Positions 8,736 through 20,281 of a DNA stretch of 64,000 nt are shown here, piece by piece (the stretch's first letter is position 1; every line of letters starts with the position of its first letter). The notes beneath the pieces were generated by a model, which was not told the origin of the DNA, ran no database searches, and saw only the letters and a program-made list of their open reading frames with translations. The DNA comes from Mesorhizobium sp. (GTDB lineage: Bacteria; Pseudomonadota; Alphaproteobacteria; Rhizobiales; Rhizobiaceae). The stretch lies in NCBI GenBank assembly GCA_004020545.1, contig SAQE01000017.1, positions 1-64,000 of the forward strand, in the 5' to 3' direction. Position numbers and translations under genes: made by a program.

Positions 8736-9857
8736 GTGGCTGACCAGACTTCGACCGCGAATGCGTGGCCGGCAAATTCGGCACCCACCGATCTGATCCC
8801 TCCAGGCCGCAAACGCCTGGGCTGGGCGTTGTTAGCGGTGGCCACCCTTGGCCTTCTGGCAACGATCGTTGTGCAAATCCTCTACAAGACCGAAGTCGAC
8901 ACAATCGGCTTCTATACATGGCGCCCCGTCGTCTACGCCTATCTTCTGTGGGGCGTGGCGCTCGGCGCCTGGCAGGTGCTCACCCGAGGCGAAGACGGCC
9001 AGCGCGCGCTGTTCCTCCTGCCGGCGCTGCTCTTCACCATCGCCATGGTGATTTTCCCTACGCTGTTCGGTTTCTACATCGCGCTGACCGACTGGAACCT
9101 CAGCTCCTTCTCCGGCCGCAGGTTCAACGGGCTCGACAATTTCTGGCAGATGCTGCGTGACCCCTATTACCGCAACGCGCTGTTCAACATGGTCTTCTAT
9201 GTGCTCGCGGTGATGGTCGAATATGCTATCGCCTTCGGACTGGCGCTGCTGCTCAACGCGCAAATAAGGGCCCGAAAATTCTTCCGCGTCGTTTTCCTCT
9301 TACCCCTGATGCTGTCGCCGGTCGCGGTATCATGGATGATCGGCAAGTCGCTGATGGAGTATCGCTTCGGCCCGGCCGCAACGCTGGCGCGCCATCTCGG
9401 CTGGGACAATCCCGCCTTCTTTTCCGACCCTGTCATCGCGCGCATCTCGATCATGGTGCTCGACGCCTGGACCTTCATTCCGTTCATGATGATCATGCTG
9501 CTCGCCGGCCTGCAGGCCATGTCGCGCGAGGTCATCGAGGCGGCGCGCGTCGACGGCGCGAACGCTTGGCAAACCTTCTGGCAGGTGACCTTCCCGCTGA
9601 TGCTGCCGGTATCGGTGACGGCGGCGATCCTGCGCATCATCTTCAAGCTGAAGCTTGCCGACATCATCATCACGGTGACGTCCGGCGGCCCCGGCGGCGC
9701 CACGGATTCGGTGTCGAGCTTCATCTATCGCGAATACCGCGACCGCTCGAATGTCGGCTACGGCACCATGCTCGCCATGGTCTACCTGATCATCATCGTC
9801 GTGTTCGTCACCTGGCTGCTGAAATTCGCCAGCCGTTTCGTGCGCAACGTCAACTGA
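8736..9857 (+). CDS. ABC sugar-transporter permease, MalF type
   Basis: 373 residues with about eight hydrophobic segments, including two in the N-terminal 85 residues that precede the core permease domain. The EAA loop that contacts the ATPase is EAARVDGANAWQTFWQVTF at about 268-286. It starts with GTG preceded by GAGAGG. It is followed 8 bases later by the MalG-type partner, so the two are translated together and form the heterodimeric pore with the ATPase encoded at 5625-6683. Confidence 0.92.
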   Translation: MADQTSTANAWPANSAPTDLIPPGRKRLGWALLAVATLGLLATIVVQILYKTEVDTIGFYTWRPVVYAYLLWGVALGAWQVLTRGEDGQRALFLLPALLFTIAMVIFPTLFGFYIALTDWNLSSFSGRRFNGLDNFWQMLRDPYYRNALFNMVFYVLAVMVEYAIAFGLALLLNAQIRARKFFRVVFLLPLMLSPVAVSWMIGKSLMEYRFGPAATLARHLGWDNPAFFSDPVIARISIMVLDAWTFIPFMMIMLLAGLQAMSREVIEAARVDGANAWQTFWQVTFPLMLPVSVTAAILRIIFKLKLADIIITVTSGGPGGATDSVSSFIYREYRDRSNVGYGTMLAMVYLIIIVVFVTWLLKFASRFVRNVN

Positions 9858-9865
9858 GCGGCATC

Positions 9866-10783
9866 ATGAGCGTCCAGACCACCGACTACACCGTTTCCGA
9901 GATCCGCTCGCCGGCGGCCTTCATAACCAGCCGCGCCTTCATCTACGGCGCGCTGGTTTTCTGGTCCTTCGTCTGCCTGTTCCCGATCTACTGGACGATA
10001 ACCACCTCGTTCAAATCCGCGGTCGACGTCACGCAAGGCCACCTCATTCCCTTCGTCGACTTCCAGCCCGACTGGAAGGGCTGGCGCTCGCTCGGCCTGT
10101 CGCCGGATTCGATCTTCCAGACATCGACCGTGCGCGACGAGTTCCTGAAGCGCTTCATGAACTCGGTCATCACCTCGGTCGGCGCGTCGAGCCTTGCCAT
10201 CATCATCGGCAGTCTCGCCGCCTATGGCCTGACCCGCTACCGCTATCACTTCGCCTGGTTCAAGAACGAGGACATTTCCTTCTTCTTCCTGTCGCAGCTC
10301 ATCCTGCCGCCGGTCGTTCTGGCGCTGCCTTTCCTGGTGCTCTACCGCGAAGTGGCGCTGCTCGACACGCGCATCGGGCTCGTGCTGCTCTACACGCTGA
10401 TGGTGCTGCCGATCGTCATCTGGATCATGCGCGACCAGTTCAATTCCATTCCCGTCGAGCTCGAGGAGGCAGCCCTTGTCGACGGCCTGACCATCTGGGG
10501 CGCCTTCTTCCGCATCGTCATGCCGATCGCGCTTCCCGGCATGGTCGCTGCCTTCATCCTGGCGATGGTGCTCTGCTGGAACGAGTATTTCTTCGCCGCT
10601 CTGCTTACCTCCACCGACGCCAAGACCATCCCCGTCATGGTGGCGAGCCAGACCGGCTCGCAAGGCATCAACTGGTGGTCGATGGCAGCCCTTGCCACCG
10701 CGGCGATTGCACCGCTGGCGACCATCGGCATCGCGCTCGAGCGTTACCTTATCATGGGCATGACGGCGGGCTCGGTGAAATAG
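9866..10783 (+). CDS. ABC sugar-transporter permease, MalG type
   Basis: 305 residues. The six expected membrane segments are visible and the EAA motif is EEAALVDGLTIWGAFFRIV in the second half. The ATG lies 8 bases after the MalF-type gene ends. A longer open frame runs through the preceding gene but has no permease-like content before this Met. It completes the importer formed by genes 5625-6683 and 6963-9857. Confidence 0.92.
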   Translation: MSVQTTDYTVSEIRSPAAFITSRAFIYGALVFWSFVCLFPIYWTITTSFKSAVDVTQGHLIPFVDFQPDWKGWRSLGLSPDSIFQTSTVRDEFLKRFMNSVITSVGASSLAIIIGSLAAYGLTRYRYHFAWFKNEDISFFFLSQLILPPVVLALPFLVLYREVALLDTRIGLVLLYTLMVLPIVIWIMRDQFNSIPVELEEAALVDGLTIWGAFFRIVMPIALPGMVAAFILAMVLCWNEYFFAALLTSTDAKTIPVMVASQTGSQGINWWSMAALATAAIAPLATIGIALERYLIMGMTAGSVK

Positions 10784-10840
10784 CGGGGACTCGACCGACG
10801 CCTCACGCATGTCGCCGAAAGCGGGCCGGTTAGTCCGCCG

Positions 10841-11218
10841 CTATATAGCTTCGGCTGGCGCAAAGAAGCAGTTTTCGTGCTCCTCGGTCGGATGCAAGCA
10901 GATGTGAAAGTTGTCATCACCGGACGGAATGACACTGTCGTAAGGAACGAGATAGCGGTTCTGGTGAGTGACCTTCCGATGATCTCCCGGCCGCAGGATG
11001 ATCACGTAGCCATCCGGGCTTGGCGTGACAGTGGTGCTGGGGATACTGCTGCATTCGCCTGTCATTGAATCGCCGTGACAGCAGGCTTGCGGATAGGCCC
11101 AGCCGCTACTGGCGCTGTGCGCAAACGCAGAAACATTCTGAAGTCCTGCAGCCGTGGCGATCACGCCTGCCAAGCATGCCATGCGTCGTTTTCCGACTGC
11201 GTGCACCGAACGTCTCAA
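10841..11218 (-). CDS. small exported cysteine-containing protein
   Basis: 125 residues with a basic start and a hydrophobic stretch ending in VSAFAHS, a probable Sec signal peptide cleaved around residue 33. The mature part has five Cys (ACCHGD, GECSS, ICLHP, NCFFAP) and the phrase YPQACCHGDSM, seen in many small rhizobial periplasmic proteins of unknown role. Disulfides or metal binding are possible. The start could also be Met13 (11182), which would still give a signal peptide. It is an unrelated insert between the transporter operon and the creatininase gene. Confidence 0.6.
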   Translation of the reverse strand: MRRSVHAVGKRRMACLAGVIATAAGLQNVSAFAHSASSGWAYPQACCHGDSMTGECSSIPSTTVTPSPDGYVIILRPGDHRKVTHQNRYLVPYDSVIPSGDDNFHICLHPTEEHENCFFAPAEAI

Positions 11219-11317
11219 GAGCCCAACGGCATAGTCGGGCCATTATATATTATTCGCATTTGCTAATATATAGACGGAAGCATTCCCCTCCTTTCGGACC
11301 GGAACATCAGGGACGAG

Positions 11318-12061
11318 CTAGCCCCTGAGCGTCGTCCGCAGATGTTCGAGGATCATCGCGACGCCCTGTTGCCCCAGCTCGGCCGAGGCCTCTGGCGCGC
11401 TTTTCGTATACCAGCCCGTATTGTCGGCGAAATGGCAGGCATCCACCGCTTCGGGGCATAGCGCCAGCATCAGCGACGTCTCGCCTATACCGGCATGGTC
11501 GAACGGGTATTTGCCGTTCATGGCGGCCGGCATCAGCGGGTGCACCTGCACCCAGTTGAAGACGTTCTCGCCCTGGGCATGGCCGGCATAATAGTCGGCC
11601 ATCTTGTCGGAGCCCCACCAGCCTTCGCCGCGCTCCTTTTCCAGGAAGCGGAAGATCGCCTGCCGGCCGGCGGTCTTGAAGGCGAGATCGGTCGGCATGC
11701 CGGCGACAAAATTCTCGGTCTGGTGATGGATGATGGCGTGGATGTTGCGGAAGCCGATGCGCAGCAGGCCGTAGAACAGCTCCTCGGCAAAAGGCGCCAG
11801 CACCGGACCGCCGACCTGCACCGAGCCGCTGCCTTCCGGCGACGCCACGGCATAGCTTGCCGCGCCATAGTAGAAGGGCGGCAGGATGACGATGTCCCTC
11901 TCCTTCTCGAAGAGTTCCAGCGTCTTGATGACGGCCAGCGTGTCCATGCCGACCGCCATGTGCTCGCCGTGGTATTCGAGCACGCCAAGCGGCAGCGCGA
12001 CCGGCCAGTTCTCCTTGATCGCCTTGCGTATCTGGTGCGGCAGCATCAACTCGTAGCGCAT
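11318..12061 (-). CDS. creatininase-family amidohydrolase
   Basis: 247 residues of the creatinine amidohydrolase fold, metal-dependent enzymes that open cyclic amides or act on sugar-derived and cofactor amides. Metal ligands are recognisable: Glu29, His31 and Asp40 in LGVLEYHGEHMAVGMD, and the later Glu in HAGIGETSLML. The usual NGHGGN motif is replaced by HHQTEN (about 112-117), so this is a divergent subgroup and creatininase activity itself is not assured. It is encoded 5 bases after the SIS-domain gene and is probably co-transcribed with it. Confidence 0.85.
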   Translation of the reverse strand: MRYELMLPHQIRKAIKENWPVALPLGVLEYHGEHMAVGMDTLAVIKTLELFEKERDIVILPPFYYGAASYAVASPEGSGSVQVGGPVLAPFAEELFYGLLRIGFRNIHAIIHHQTENFVAGMPTDLAFKTAGRQAIFRFLEKERGEGWWGSDKMADYYAGHAQGENVFNWVQVHPLMPAAMNGKYPFDHAGIGETSLMLALCPEAVDACHFADNTGWYTKSAPEASAELGQQGVAMILEHLRTTLRG

Positions 12062-12066
12062 ATCCC

Positions 12067-12633
12067 CTACTCCATGTTGGTGTGCCGGGCGCGCATCGCC
12101 TCCGGCGTGGCATTGGTCAGGACCTTGAGCTTCAACACCATCACTTCGAACAGCAGGAACAGCGCCCCTTCGAACAGCGAGCCCATCGGCAGCACGGACG
12201 TTCTGGCAGCGCCCTGGTCGCTGGCCATGGTCTGGGCCGGAACGAGCAGCGTGAAGTCGGCAAGCTTGGCCGCGCTGCCCGCCGGTTCGGCCGTAAGCAG
12301 CAGCACCTCGGCGCCGGCGTCGCGCGCGACACGCATCAGGGTCAGCACCGTGCTGGTCTCGCCCGGTCCTGAGCTTGCGAGGAAGACATCGTCCTTGCCC
12401 AGCGGCGGTGTGGTCATGTCGCCGACCACCGCGACAGGCAGGCCGAGATGGAAGAGCCGCACAGCGAAGCCTTTGACCTGCAGCGCTTCGCGACCGCAGC
12501 CATAGACGACGATCTTGCCGGCGCCGGCAAGCATCTCGCAGGCGCTATCAACCCGGCTGTCGTCGATGCGCCCCACCACGGCGCCAAGCTCATCGAGCGC
12601 TGTCGCGAACATCTCGGATCCGGCTTGCGTCAT
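12067..12633 (-). CDS. SIS-domain sugar-phosphate isomerase-like protein
   Basis: 188 residues, a single sugar-isomerase (SIS) domain. IVVYGCGREALQVKGFAVRL near residues 40-60 and FLASSGPGETSTVLTLMRVA near 85-105 are the two phosphate-binding Ser/Gly-rich loops, in the arrangement of 6-phospho-3-hexuloisomerases. The Met at 12633 is chosen (AGGA upstream); an earlier Met would add a non-conserved leader. It is the first gene of a pair with the creatininase-family gene and divergent from the aldo/keto reductase. Its exact sugar phosphate is unknown. Confidence 0.83.
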   Translation of the reverse strand: MTQAGSEMFATALDELGAVVGRIDDSRVDSACEMLAGAGKIVVYGCGREALQVKGFAVRLFHLGLPVAVVGDMTTPPLGKDDVFLASSGPGETSTVLTLMRVARDAGAEVLLLTAEPAGSAAKLADFTLLVPAQTMASDQGAARTSVLPMGSLFEGALFLLFEVMVLKLKVLTNATPEAMRARHTNME

Positions 12634-12784
12634 GGCAATTCGTCCTGTCCGCCGAAGCTGAATAGATATGTGGTGTTGCGGTTCGTTTGCCGCGAAACAC
12701 TTGTTTTTGTTCATGCTATCACCGCGAAAATTGGTGTCCAACGAGCCACGGTGCTTTTGCTGTGCCACCGGCGTGATAGTGTCA

Positions 12785-12793
12785 TGTCAGACA
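12785..12793. promoter_or_regulatory. possible GntR-type operator (TGTCAGACA)
   Basis: A 9-bp palindrome TGTC-A-GACA lies 25 bases before the aldo/keto reductase start, in the divergent region with the SIS gene. The form resembles sites of GntR/FCD repressors, which control many sugar-acid operons. Single short site, so weakly supported. Confidence 0.25.
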
Positions 12794-12817
12794 AATCGAT
12801 CCGGGACATTTGAGGAT

Positions 12818-13840
12818 ATGAAGACACGGCACTTCGACCGCATCGGCAATGGCGGCCTCACCTTCACCGAGCTCGGTTTCGGCACCGCGCCGCTCGGCAA
12901 TCTATACCGCGCCGTCTCCGATGAAGATGCCAATGCCACGCTGGAGGCGGCGTGGGCGGCCGGCTGCCGCTACTTCGATACCGCTCCCCTCTACGGCCTC
13001 GGCCTGTCGGAAACCCGGCTCAACCCGTTCCTGCGCGGCAAGAAGCGGGACGACTATGTGTTGTCGAGCAAGGTCGGCCGCCTCATGCGCGTCTGCCCGC
13101 CCGACCAGCGCACCGGTATCGGCAAGTTCTTCGACACGCCCTCACGCAAAGAAGTCTACGACTACAGCTATGACGGCGTGATGCGCTCCTTCGAGGCCTC
13201 GCTGGAGCGTCTCGGCGTCGACCGCATCGACATCCTCTATGTGCACGACGTCGACATCTTCACCCACGGCAGCAAGGAGGCGTCGGACCGCCGCATCCAG
13301 GAATTCATGTCGTCCGGCTACTACGGGCTGCTTTCGCTGCGCGACCAGGGCGTGATCAAGGCCTTCGGCGGCGGCATCAACGAATGGCAGGTCTGCCAGA
13401 CGCTCGCCGAACGCGGCGATTTCGATCTGTTCCTGCTCGCCGGCCGCTATACGCTGCTCGAGCAGGAAGCGCTGGTTACCTTCCTGCCGCTCTGCGAGAA
13501 GCGCGGCATCGGCATCATTCTTGGCGGCCCCTACAATTCCGGCATCCTGGCGACGGGGCCGAAGCCCGGCGCTTTCTACAACTACACCGAAGCGCCAAAG
13601 GATGTGCTTGAGCGCGTGGCGCGCATAGAGGCTGTCTGCCAGCGCCATGGCGTGCATCTGATCGAGGCCGCACTCCAGTTCCCGCTGCGGCATCCTTCCG
13701 TGATATCGGTGATCCCCGGCGGCCAACGGCCGGTCGAGGTCGAAAATAACCGCGCGCTGCTTGACGTGAAGATCCCTGCGGCCCTTTGGGCGGATCTAAA
13801 GCAGGAAGGCCTGATGCGCGCCGACGCGCCAACCGGCTGA
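12818..13840 (+). CDS. aldo/keto reductase, D-threo-aldose (L-fucose) 1-dehydrogenase type
   Basis: 340 residues, NAD(P)-dependent TIM-barrel oxidoreductase. The catalytic residues are visible: Asp and Tyr in FDTAPLYGLG, Lys in LSSKVGR and His in LYVHDVD. The start GLGTAPLGNLYR-like segment and the PCPPDQ-type loop after the Lys are those of the aldose-dehydrogenase/pyridoxal-dehydrogenase group rather than of classical aldose reductases. With fucU and a sugar importer nearby, oxidation of L-fucose or a related aldose to the lactone is plausible. GAGGA stands directly before the ATG. Confidence 0.85.
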   Translation: MKTRHFDRIGNGGLTFTELGFGTAPLGNLYRAVSDEDANATLEAAWAAGCRYFDTAPLYGLGLSETRLNPFLRGKKRDDYVLSSKVGRLMRVCPPDQRTGIGKFFDTPSRKEVYDYSYDGVMRSFEASLERLGVDRIDILYVHDVDIFTHGSKEASDRRIQEFMSSGYYGLLSLRDQGVIKAFGGGINEWQVCQTLAERGDFDLFLLAGRYTLLEQEALVTFLPLCEKRGIGIILGGPYNSGILATGPKPGAFYNYTEAPKDVLERVARIEAVCQRHGVHLIEAALQFPLRHPSVISVIPGGQRPVEVENNRALLDVKIPAALWADLKQEGLMRADAPTG

Positions 13841-13860
13841 ACCCGCAATCAGGCGGGTCA

Positions 13861-13892
13861 AAAAGAAGAGCCGGACAAGCCCGGCTCTTCTG
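13861..13892 (-). terminator. rho-independent terminator of hupB
   Basis: An 11-bp perfect stem AGAAGAGCCGG/CCGGCTCTTCT with a 6-base loop, followed on the minus strand by TTTTT. It sits 19 bases beyond the end of the HU gene. Confidence 0.85.
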
Positions 13893-13910
13893 AGCTTAAA
13901 GAAAAAGGTC

Positions 13911-14183
13911 TTAGTTGACCGCGTCCTTAAGGCCCTTGCCAGCCGAAAACTTCGGCACGGTGCGCGCCGGAATCTTCACTTCCGCGCCGGTTTGCGGGTT
14001 GCGGCCGGTCGAAGCAGCGCGTTTTGACACGGTGAAATTTCCGAAGCCGACAAGCCGCACATCGCCGCCCTTCTTCAGTTCGCCAGTGATCACGGAGAAC
14101 ACCGCATCGACGGCGGACTGCGCATCAGCCTTCGAGATGCTTGCGGAGTCGGCGACAGCGGACACCAGTTCGTTCTTGTTCAT
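13911..14183 (-). CDS. hupB: DNA-binding protein HU
   Basis: 90-residue nucleoid protein. The start MNKNELVSAVA, the GFGNFTVSKRAAS beta-arm entry and the RNPQTGAEVKIPA arm with Pro at the tip are characteristic, as is the PKFSAGKGLKDAVN end. GAAGGGA lies 6 bases upstream of the ATG; a TTG one codon earlier is less likely. It follows lon, the order seen in many alphaproteobacteria, but has its own terminator. Confidence 0.97.
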   Translation of the reverse strand: MNKNELVSAVADSASISKADAQSAVDAVFSVITGELKKGGDVRLVGFGNFTVSKRAASTGRNPQTGAEVKIPARTVPKFSAGKGLKDAVN

Positions 14184-14323
14184 CAAAATTCCCTTCCATG
14201 AGAAAACCGGAACTTACGACTCATCCGGCAGGAAACGGACTTTAGAAAGAAGCGTTCCGGAACCCAAGCCGAAAACCGCGGAATTCCGGGCTTTTTTCCG
14301 TTTTTCGGAGCTTTTTTCACATG

Positions 14324-14348
14324 AAAAAGCCGGGCTTGAAGCCCGGCT
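14324..14348 (-). terminator. rho-independent terminator of lon
   Basis: On the minus strand AGCCGGGC-TTCAA-GCCCGGCT is followed by TTTTC. It lies 31 bases after the lon stop codon, before the hupB promoter. Confidence 0.8.
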
Positions 14349-14379
14349 CTCTCATTGTGCGTCGCAATGTTAGAAGATT

Positions 14380-16791
<2,412 letters not shown>

Positions 16792-17012
16792 TGTCCAACC
16801 TTTCATGTCGCGGCCGCTAATTTTAGCCAACCGCGAATCTCATATTAACGACCGAGCGTCGTTCCGCCTACCACCGTTTGTGACGGGAGTTTTGCAGCAC
16901 AGAATTCGGCACCACGGCCTTCCGCTGTTAGGTGGATGCGGGCGGAGCAAAGATCAAGGGTTAACACGGTCCGTTCATCCACTCCATCGCTTGCCGGTGC
17001 CTCCGTCACAGC

Positions 17013-17037
17013 AAAACGGCGCCACACGGGCGCCGTT
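17013..17037 (-). terminator. rho-independent terminator of clpX
   Basis: A 9-bp perfect stem AACGGCGCC/GGCGCCGTT with a 5-base loop, ending in TTTT on the minus strand, about 30 bases after clpX. Confidence 0.8.
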
Positions 17038-17067
17038 CCATGAAAAATTGCCGGATCGGGTGCCATC

Positions 17068-18342
17068 TCAGGCGCTGACGTTGCCCTTCTTTTCCTTCTG
17101 CTCAGAATAGATGTAGAGCGGCCGGGCGTTGCCGGAAACCACCTCTTCCGAGATCACCACTTCGCGCACGCCTTCCAGCGCCGGCAGCTCGAACATGGTG
17201 TCGAGCAGGATCGCTTCCATGATGGAACGCAGGCCGCGGGCGCCGGTCTTGCGCTCGATGGCGCGCTTGGCGATCGCCGACAATGCGTTCTCGTGGAAGG
17301 TCAGGTCGACATTCTCCATCTCGAACAGCCGCTGATACTGCTTGACCAGCGCGTTCTTGGGCTCGGTCAGGATCTGGATCAGCGCCGGCTCGTCGAGATC
17401 CTCGAGCGTCGCCAGCACCGGCAGGCGGCCGACGAATTCCGGGATCAGGCCGAATTTCAACAAATCCTCCGGCTCGACCTGGCGGAACAGGTCGCCGGTG
17501 CGCCGATCCTCGGGCGACGCCACGGTGGCGCCGAAGCCGATCGAGGTCTTGCGGCCGCGGTCCGAGATGATCTTGTCCAGTCCGGCAAAGGCGCCGCCGC
17601 AGATGAACAGGATATTGGCGGTATCGACCTGCAGGAATTCCTGCTGCGGGTGCTTGCGGCCGCCCTGCGGCGGCACGGAAGCGACCGTGCCTTCCATGAT
17701 CTTGAGCAGCGCCTGCTGCACGCCCTCGCCCGACACGTCGCGGGTTATCGACGGGTTGTCCGACTTGCGCGAGATCTTGTCGATCTCGTCGATATAGACG
17801 ATGCCGCGCTGCGCGCGCTCGACATTGTAGTCGGCCGACTGCAACAGCTTCAGGATGATGTTCTCGACGTCCTCGCCGACATAACCGGCTTCGGTCAGCG
17901 TCGTGGCGTCGGCCATGGTGAAGGGCACGTCGATGATGCGGGCGAGCGTCTGCGCCAGCAGCGTCTTGCCACAGCCGGTCGGGCCGATCAGAAGGATATT
18001 GGACTTCGCCAGCTCGACGTCGTTGTTCTTGCCGGCATGCGCGAGGCGCTTGTAGTGGTTGTGGACGGCGACCGACAGCACCCGCTTGGCGTAGGGCTGG
18101 CCGATGACGTAGTCGTCGAGGACCTTGAGGATCTCCTGCGGGGTGGGCACGCCCTCCCGCGACTTCACCATCGAGGTCTTGTTCTCCTCACGGATGATAT
18201 CCATGCAGAGCTCGACGCACTCGTCGCAGATGAAGACGGTCGGACCGGCGATCAGCTTGCGCACTTCGTGCTGGCTTTTGCCGCAAAACGAGCAATAGAG
18301 CGTGTTCTTTGAATCACCGCCGTTGTTGCTTACCTTGCTCAT
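17068..18342 (-). CDS. clpX: ClpXP protease ATPase subunit ClpX
   Basis: 424 residues. The zinc-binding domain has Cys17, Cys20, Cys39 and Cys42 (CSFC and CDEC). Walker A GPTGCGKT, Walker [11 protein letters not shown] and the ClpP-contacting IGFGA loop are all present. It unfolds tagged proteins and feeds them to ClpP. It is encoded downstream of clpP with a 296-base gap, so it probably also has its own promoter. Confidence 0.98.
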   Translation of the reverse strand: MSKVSNNGGDSKNTLYCSFCGKSQHEVRKLIAGPTVFICDECVELCMDIIREENKTSMVKSREGVPTPQEILKVLDDYVIGQPYAKRVLSVAVHNHYKRLAHAGKNNDVELAKSNILLIGPTGCGKTLLAQTLARIIDVPFTMADATTLTEAGYVGEDVENIILKLLQSADYNVERAQRGIVYIDEIDKISRKSDNPSITRDVSGEGVQQALLKIMEGTVASVPPQGGRKHPQQEFLQVDTANILFICGGAFAGLDKIISDRGRKTSIGFGATVASPEDRRTGDLFRQVEPEDLLKFGLIPEFVGRLPVLATLEDLDEPALIQILTEPKNALVKQYQRLFEMENVDLTFHENALSAIAKRAIERKTGARGLRSIMEAILLDTMFELPALEGVREVVISEEVVSGNARPLYIYSEQKEKKGNVSA

Positions 18343-18638
18343 TTTTCTGTCCTTTCACCGCCTGCCCGCCGATGGTCTGGCCGCATGGGCGTCTCACCAA
18401 TCTATCGCGGGAATTCGCGGCCGCCAGTGTCCCGGCTCACACAGCGCATTCCGTACGAAACGCAAATCAGAAAACGCGACAATGATTCGCAGCAACCCCA
18501 TGCAAAGCTAAGCCGTCGAAAATCAACATAGCCTTAACGTAGGCAATCCCGACCGTCGAGGGAACAGGCAATTGTGGCCGAAATGCCGCAAGCCGCGCCA
18601 AAAGCACGTTATCGCACCATCGAGCTGCCAACCAGGGC

Positions 18639-19268
18639 CTACGCGGCGGTGGTTTCGCCCAGCTCACGCGTCGTGATGACCTTGTCGATCAGACCAAAGT
18701 CCTTGGCCTCGTCGGCGCTCATGAAATGGTCGCGGTCGAGCGTCCGTTCGATCTCGTCATAGTTCTTGCCGGTGTGCTTGACATAGACCTCGTTCAAGCG
18801 ACGCTTCAGCTTGATGATGTCCTGCGCATGACGTTCGATGTCCGACGCCTGGCCCTGGAAGCCGCCGGACGGCTGATGGACCATGATGCGGGCGTTCGGC
18901 GTGGCGAAGCGCATGTCCTTGTGGCCGGCGCAAAGCAGCAGCGAACCCATCGAGGCGGCCTGGCCGATGCAGAGCGTCGACACCGCCGGCTTGATGAACT
19001 GCATGGTGTCGTAGATCGCCATCCCGGAGGTGACGACGCCGCCCGGCGAGTTGATGTAGAGGTTGATTTCCTTCTTGGGGTTCTCCGCCTCGAGGAACAA
19101 AAGCTGTGCACAAACCAGCGTCGCCATGCCGTCCTCGACCGGGCCGGTGATGAAGATGATGCGTTCCTTCAAGAGGCGGGAGAAAATGTCGTAGGCGCGC
19201 TCGCCGCGATTGGTCTGCTCGACCACCATCGGAACGAGGTTCATGTAGGTTTCGACGGGGTTCTTCAT
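18639..19268 (-). CDS. clpP: ATP-dependent Clp protease proteolytic subunit
   Basis: 209 residues with the serine-protease triad Ser106 (GQAASMGS), His131 (MVHQPSGG) and Asp180 (LDRDHFMS). The N-terminal segment before residue 15 is the processed propeptide and axial loop. It forms the double heptamer that partners ClpX, encoded just downstream, and ClpA elsewhere. Confidence 0.98.
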   Translation of the reverse strand: MKNPVETYMNLVPMVVEQTNRGERAYDIFSRLLKERIIFITGPVEDGMATLVCAQLLFLEAENPKKEINLYINSPGGVVTSGMAIYDTMQFIKPAVSTLCIGQAASMGSLLLCAGHKDMRFATPNARIMVHQPSGGFQGQASDIERHAQDIIKLKRRLNEVYVKHTGKNYDEIERTLDRDHFMSADEAKDFGLIDKVITTRELGETTAA

Positions 19269-19610
19269 GGATTACCCTTATTGGATGGATTCCGGCGCCG
19301 TGAAAATATGACCCATCAGGCGGAATCGGTTCTTGATTGTTAAGACCTAAATAGGATGCCGGCTCACCCTAGCGCAAGGCCGCCCCTCCTAGCCATCTGG
19401 TTAAGTCGAATCAAGCGCCTCGGCGAAGCAAATGCCCATGGTTGCGCGGCAGATCAACCTTGGCCGAAGTGCTCAAGCGCCGATCGGCCGCCACGGTAGC
19501 AATTTCTTAACCGCATGGCTTAACGACAAGCCCTGAAATCCCTGTCGGAGGACCGGCCTTCCGATACACTCCTGCGTTGAACCGGCGTCCTTTTTCGACG
19601 GGGGAATGTC
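19269..19610. other. divergent promoter region of clpP and an exported-protein gene
   Basis: About 340 bases with no gene seen. The bases next to clpP are AT-rich (around TTCTTGATTGTTAAGACC), as expected for its promoter. No clear heat-shock promoter, RNA gene or repeat could be recognised by eye. Confidence 0.4.
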
Positions 19611-20219
19611 ATGCTTCGCCAGAGTTCCTTTTGCAAGAGTTCCGTATCCTTGGCCGCGGCCAGCCTCGCAATGTTTGCCACCGTCTCGCAAACCGCCGCC
19701 GACGGACGGGCACTCGAATGCTACGAGCCGGTGCATCGGCCGGCGCTTTACGACACCGTCTACGAGGATGTGATGGTCAGCCCCGGCGGCCAGATCGTCG
19801 ACTATGACCCGCCGATCTACGGCACAAGCGAAGGCCTGGAGCAGATCGCCCCGCCCCGCGTCACCTATGAGGTCGTACCCGCCGTCACGCGCACCGTCTA
19901 CCACACGGTCAAGGTCGACGATGGCGGCTATGCCTGGGAATGGCGCGTCATCCATGGCCGCAAGGTGCTGTGCAAGGTCTGGCGCAAGGCGCGCTATGCG
20001 CGCGTCGCCGAAACCGTGATCGTCGAGCCGGAGCGCGTCCGTCGCGTGGTCCTTCCGGCGGAATATGAAGGCGTTGCCCGCGAAGTGCTGGTGCGGCTCG
20101 AGCAGCGGCGCATCACGGAAATTCCACCCTCATACCGGACCGTGGCGCGTCGGGTGGTGGTGCAGGAAGGCTCGACCCGCTGGCGGCGGGTGCATATCCC
20201 GCGGCACTGCCCGGACTAG
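19611..20219 (+). CDS. exported protein with internal repeats, function unknown
   Basis: 202 residues. Residues 1-30 form a signal peptide (cleavage near SQTAADG). The mature chain is strand-rich and basic. It contains two similar blocks: PAVTRTVYHTVKVDDGG followed by a Trp and WRVIHGRKVLC, and later PPSYRTVARRVVVQEGS, WRRVHIPRHC. A related earlier stretch is YDTVYEDVMVSPGG. The Val-rich TV-x3-V pattern ending in WR and Cys suggests a duplicated small beta domain in the periplasm or outer membrane. The ATG follows GACGGGGGAATGTC. No enzymatic motif is seen. Confidence 0.7.
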   Translation: MLRQSSFCKSSVSLAAASLAMFATVSQTAADGRALECYEPVHRPALYDTVYEDVMVSPGGQIVDYDPPIYGTSEGLEQIAPPRVTYEVVPAVTRTVYHTVKVDDGGYAWEWRVIHGRKVLCKVWRKARYARVAETVIVEPERVRRVVLPAEYEGVAREVLVRLEQRRITEIPPSYRTVARRVVVQEGSTRWRRVHIPRHCPD

Positions 20220-20243
20220 GAACCGTTTGCCCGGGGGCTGGTC

Positions 20244-20269
20244 CGACCGGGCCTCTTCCTGCCCGGTCG
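20244..20269. terminator. hairpin between convergent genes
   Basis: A 9-bp perfect stem CGACCGGGC/GCCCGGTCG with an 8-base loop sits between the ends of two convergent genes. The flank on one side is A-rich and there is no T-run in the right place, so a bidirectional terminator is only plausible. Confidence 0.4.
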
Positions 20270-20281
20270 AAAAATGTCGGC

